From: Chara braunii
Lineage: Eukaryota > Streptophyta > Charophyceae > Charales > Characeae
Direction of reading: 5' to 3'
Assembly (NCBI GenBank): GCA_003427395.1
Contig: BFEA01000069.1
Span: 3,753,652 to 3,773,775 of the forward strand
DNA: 20,124 nucleotides
A program made the position numbers and the translations under genes. This document shows, piece by piece, positions 17,263-20,124 of the stretch. The stretch's first letter is position 1. Each line of letters opens with the position of its first letter. The notes under the pieces were generated by a model. The model ran no database searches. It had not been told where the DNA came from and worked only from the letters and a program-made list of their open reading frames with translations.

Positions 17263-18127
17263 CCGTTTCGCAGCGCTGGGAATTGGGGGTCGGGTGCAAT
17301 CTGTACAACAAGGGTTCGCAGCAGACGGGGGAGTACAGCAAGGAGACGCAGGGGAGGGGGGACGGGCGTTGAAGACGGACAAGGTTGACCTCCAGCAGCA
17401 GAAAGGAAAACGACAGGATCACGCAGTACTGGGTTCAGAAGGGTCGGGGCCGTCGGTGCAAAAAGAAGAGGTGATGAATGAGGGAGGGCTCTACAAGGAG
17501 GCATGACTGGTACTCAGGAGCAGCAAGGAGAGCAATCTGGGTCCTGACAAGGACCAGAGAGGGGGGAGGGGGGAGGACAGATGGAGCAACCCGCCCACGA
17601 GGGGGGAGGGGGAGAAAGAGAGTCAAGCACACTAGGGTGCACCGACCTGGAAACAACACAGGCTGCACAAGACCTGGAGGAACATCCATGTAGACAATAC
17701 TCTTTCAGGCCCCCGCGAGCAGAAGATCCCTTCCAACAAGTCTTTGGTCCAGAACCAATGGAGGTGGAAGGGCCAGACCCCCTGGCGACCTAAACCGCCT
17801 CACCGCCGTCGGACGTGATCATGACCCACCCTACAGCTGAGACACAAGGGGAGACAGAGGACAGAATGAAGGTCCTTATGGAGTGGCTCTACGAACAATT
17901 CAAAGGCCACTATGCATACCTTACTCACCTGTCCACTGAGTTCTAGGATCAAACATATGTCGACCTGTTTGAATTGTTGGACAGCAGCCGAGCCTTCAAC
18001 AGGTGCTGGAGCACGGGCTACCCCACGGGCTATCTCATCCAGCCAGTTGGCAGGAAACCTGGCATCGGGTCTGGTGCATCGTTCACATCTGGCCCGACAC
18101 AGAGATCATCACCGCTCTGTGATCCAT
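17263..18127 (+). pseudogene. LINE ORF1 C-terminal tail, decayed
   Basis: The likely tail continues in frame 2 (TNRFAALGIGGRVQSVQQGF, to TGA 17504) and then in frame 1 (MEQPAHEGGGG, QYSFRPPRAEDPFQQVFGPE, MEVEGPDPL). Frame 1 has stops at 17545 TGA, 17791 TAA, 17941 TAG and 18125 TAG. NRFAALG is a phrase often seen near the C-terminal half of plant LINE ORF1 proteins. Composition is Gln/Gly/Glu-rich with a short helical piece (RMKVLMEWLYEQFKGHYAYL). Function of this tail is not known to me. Confidence 0.45.
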
Positions 18128-18218
18128 AGCCCGAAAAAATATCATAAATGAAGAGGTAGCATGGGATCACTTTACGTGGCATTACCTATAGGACTGATAA
18201 AGGGGGAATCACGCCGAA

Positions 18219-18908
18219 ATGGGCACGGTATGGGTTGAAGCGTTATATGGACAAAACAAAGCCTGGCGCAGCACCCTCTGTAACGCGGACCTGGATCTCA
18301 GATCCATTAACGTCAACGGTCTGACCACACTTTGCCCAGACAAGTCGCAAGCTATACGGGATTTTTTCCAGGGGGTCGAAAGACGAAGTTGGCCGGATGT
18401 GGTTTGTATCCAGGAAACACACCTGACAGACTCCCCCGAACACAACAGAGCGCACAAGGCGGTCTGGCCACACCAGGCCTATAGGGCACATGCACCACGT
18501 CCAGCAAGTGCGGGAACTGCGATATGGATCCCCCCAGACTCCAGACTAGAGGTGCTACACTAAGAAAGGGACACGGAGGAGGGCCGATGGGTCTCACTGC
18601 TGGGAGCACTTGAATTAGAAGTGGTATGCATTTTTTTTATTTATGCCCCGAATACCACAGCGGAACGCGAGGATTTTTTCCGAAAATTTCAAGTTAAAAT
18701 TCCGCAAGGTATCCCTGTCATCTTCGCCGGAGATTTTAACGCAGCACCGGATCGTTGGTTAGATCGTTGGCATGTCCTCCCATCCACCATGCAACAGGCG
18801 GAGGATGATGAGGGCATAATCTACCGACTGTGCAGTTCTCTTTCCCTCTTTGATACTTATCGCCGTTTTTTTTCCGACAAAGCGGAGTTTCACATGCATC
18901 CGAAACAA
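18219..18908 (+). pseudogene. LINE ORF2, apurinic-type endonuclease, first part
   Basis: The endonuclease nicks target DNA for reverse transcription in place. ATG at 18219 is the likely start; SINVNGLTT follows (catalytic Asn), then AIRDFF, PDVVCIQETHL (catalytic Glu at 18414), and, after an in-frame TAA at 18561-18563, GRWVSLL, FFIYAPNT and GDFNAAPD at 18729-18752 (catalytic Asp and Asn). The frame then changes near 18900, creating TGA at 18909. Sequence past each break continues the same fold, so this was one protein. Confidence 0.88.
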
Positions 18909-19404
18909 TGATTCCACTAGACTTTCCAAATCTAGGATCGATTTGATTCTCATTTCGGAGGATCTGGCGGGCAGTTTAACGTTAGCTGCAATTCTCCCAT
19001 CTAGCCCCTACCCCGGGCTGAACCATAAGATGTGCATGATAGCACTGACTTTTCGCAAAAGGCCGGACCAAGGCCCGGGCTTTTACAAACAAAACACCTC
19101 CCTGCTTCGACTCAAATCATTCCAACAGTATTTGACCCAGGTCTGGACATATTGGAAGGAACGCTACCCAGAGGTAGACTTCTTTCTCACATGGTTTAAT
19201 AATGACCTATTTTTCTTGACAAAAAACTGTAACGAGTTTTCCAAAGAATTGGCCAAACAGCGGAATCGGCATGAAATAGACCTGATGAATCAACTCCAGA
19301 AGCTGGAAGAACAACAGCCAGCATCACAAGACCTGGAACACTACGTTCATACCATTAAAAACCCGGTTACTTCAGCAAGGTCAATATCGATGGCAGGGAG
19401 CTAG
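18909..19404 (+). pseudogene. LINE ORF2, endonuclease end and linker
   Basis: Frame 1 continues with NNDSTRLSKSRIDLILIS, the usual strand before the last catalytic motif. That motif, normally Ser-Asp-His, reads Leu-Asn-His (Asn AAC at 19021-19023, His at 19024). A helical linker follows, with LLRLKSFQQYLTQVWTYWKERYP and a Lys/Gln/Glu-rich coiled-coil-like stretch (ELAKQRNRHEIDLMNQLQKLEEQQ). A frame change near 19360 leads to TAG at 19402. Confidence 0.8.
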
Positions 19405-19444
19405 AATTCGATACAAACTATCTCACTATACCACTGAAGGCTCA

Positions 19445-19947
19445 ATGGACACAAAATTATTCGGCCTTGCACAGGCTAGAGCCAAGCGCACAGTAGTGGA
19501 AACACTTTATGGACCAGGGGGGTCTGAAACCCACCCTATCACCACAATCGCAGCATGCATCAAAATCGCACGAGACTTTTTCAAGGATCTCTTCGCCACT
19601 CATATTTTCCCAACTGACGACGAGTCCCGTCGGAAATAGGTCGAGGACTTTCTTCAACCTATCGACAGATCCATCTGCCCTGAACAGATGGAGCGGCTCG
19701 AAGCCCCCCTGACCAAGGAAGAGATATGGACGGCTCTCCTACAGATGGGCGAGGAAAAAAAAACCGGATTGGATGGCCTGCCGAAGGAATTTTGGGAAAC
19801 AATGTGGGATTGTATGAGCCCTGATCTGATGGAATATTATAACGAAGTTTGGCGCAGAGGGGACATGGGGGAGTTAGTCGGCCAAGGGGTACTGTCCCTT
19901 TTTTACAAACGAGTGGAACCCGTCGTGGCGCACAGCAACACTCGCTG
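19445..19947 (+). pseudogene. LINE ORF2, start of reverse transcriptase, truncated
   Basis: In frame 2 the pre-RT region reads DTKLFGLAQARAKRTVVETLYG and IARDFFKDLFATH, the standard block before LINE reverse transcriptases. After TAG at 19637-19639 it continues with LTKEEIWTALLQMGEEKKTGLDGLPKEFW, the first conserved RT block, and GVLSLFYKR. The similarity ends near 19915 and the frame closes at TGA 19945-19947. The catalytic FADD box and everything after it are absent. Confidence 0.85.
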
Positions 19948-19983
19948 ATGGCGTCTCATTTTTCTTTCATGTCTGTCTTTCCT

Positions 19984-19988
<5 letters not shown>

Positions 19989-20024
<36 letters not shown>
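19989..20024. repeat. CT dinucleotide microsatellite
   Basis: About 18 CT units, following a TTTC/CTTT-rich lead-in from 19955. Confidence 0.97.
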
Positions 20025-20027
<3 letters not shown>

Positions 20028-20071
20028 TTTCTTCCCATGTTGTGTTTGGCAGGCATCGGTGCTTGTCGTTT

Positions 20072-20072
<1 letters not shown>

Positions 20073-20124
<52 letters not shown>
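20073..20124. repeat. CT dinucleotide microsatellite, cut by window end
   Basis: At least 26 uninterrupted CT units reaching the last base of the window. It is separated from the previous CT tract by 48 bp of ordinary sequence. Confidence 0.97.

Larger units (their letters stand above)
15709..19947 (+). mobile_element. Degenerate, 3'-truncated LINE (non-LTR retrotransposon)
   Basis: Two coding units in the LINE order lie on the + strand: ORF1 (15709 to about 18127) and ORF2 with an apurinic-type endonuclease followed by the start of a reverse transcriptase. Endonuclease plus this type of reverse transcriptase fits the L1-like group common in plants; the clade is inference. The copy is broken by stops and frame changes. 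The reverse transcriptase stops after its first conserved block; the palm, C-terminal part, 3' UTR and poly-A are missing. Confidence 0.88.

Overview
The window reads as repeat-dense eukaryotic nuclear DNA, most likely from the green plant lineage. It holds a decayed Ty3/Gypsy retrotransposon, a decayed LINE, many microsatellites and satellite-like duplications. I found no intact host gene, no bacterial-type operon, no rRNA, no functional tRNA and no CRISPR array. The style of the gag and pol proteins makes me think of a streptophyte alga such as Chara, but that is recollection and not something I can test from the sequence.

Layout. Positions 1-6350 are the internal part of a Ty3/Gypsy element on the + strand. 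It has a candidate primer-binding site at 9-19, a leader of about 1 kb, gag (1028-2637), then pol in the order protease, reverse transcriptase, RNase H, integrase and a chromodomain-like tail (to 6323), and a G-run that could be a polypurine tract (6344-6350). The 5' LTR would lie left of the window. The 3' LTR should start near 6351 but cannot be delimited. Gag and pol are broken by about ten in-frame stops, four other frame changes and an 86-bp duplication. At the gag-pol border an A AAA AAC heptamer sits directly before the gag TGA, and pol is open in the -1 frame.

Positions 7470-8450 hold two GC-rich arms in inverted orientation around an AT-rich core with TG/CG/AG and CAAT microsatellites. 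Positions 8445-8735 read like a small protein fragment with one stop. From 8736 to 12590 the DNA is mostly featureless, with a CT microsatellite, two hairpins, a CAA-rich tract and a possible 55-codon ORF. Positions 12600-14040 hold two diverged tRNA-like segments, one of which folds with a long variable arm and carries a perfect B box, plus a diverged tandem duplication. Positions 14251-14786 are a two-copy tandem repeat.

Positions 15709-19947 are a + strand LINE: ORF1 with a damaged zinc knuckle, an ORF2 apurinic-type endonuclease in several pieces, and only the first part of the reverse transcriptase. The element stops there and the window ends in two long CT microsatellites. Within each element the genes once worked together: gag particle plus pol enzymes for the Gypsy element, and RNA-binding ORF1p plus endonuclease/reverse transcriptase for the LINE. 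Both copies look non-autonomous now.
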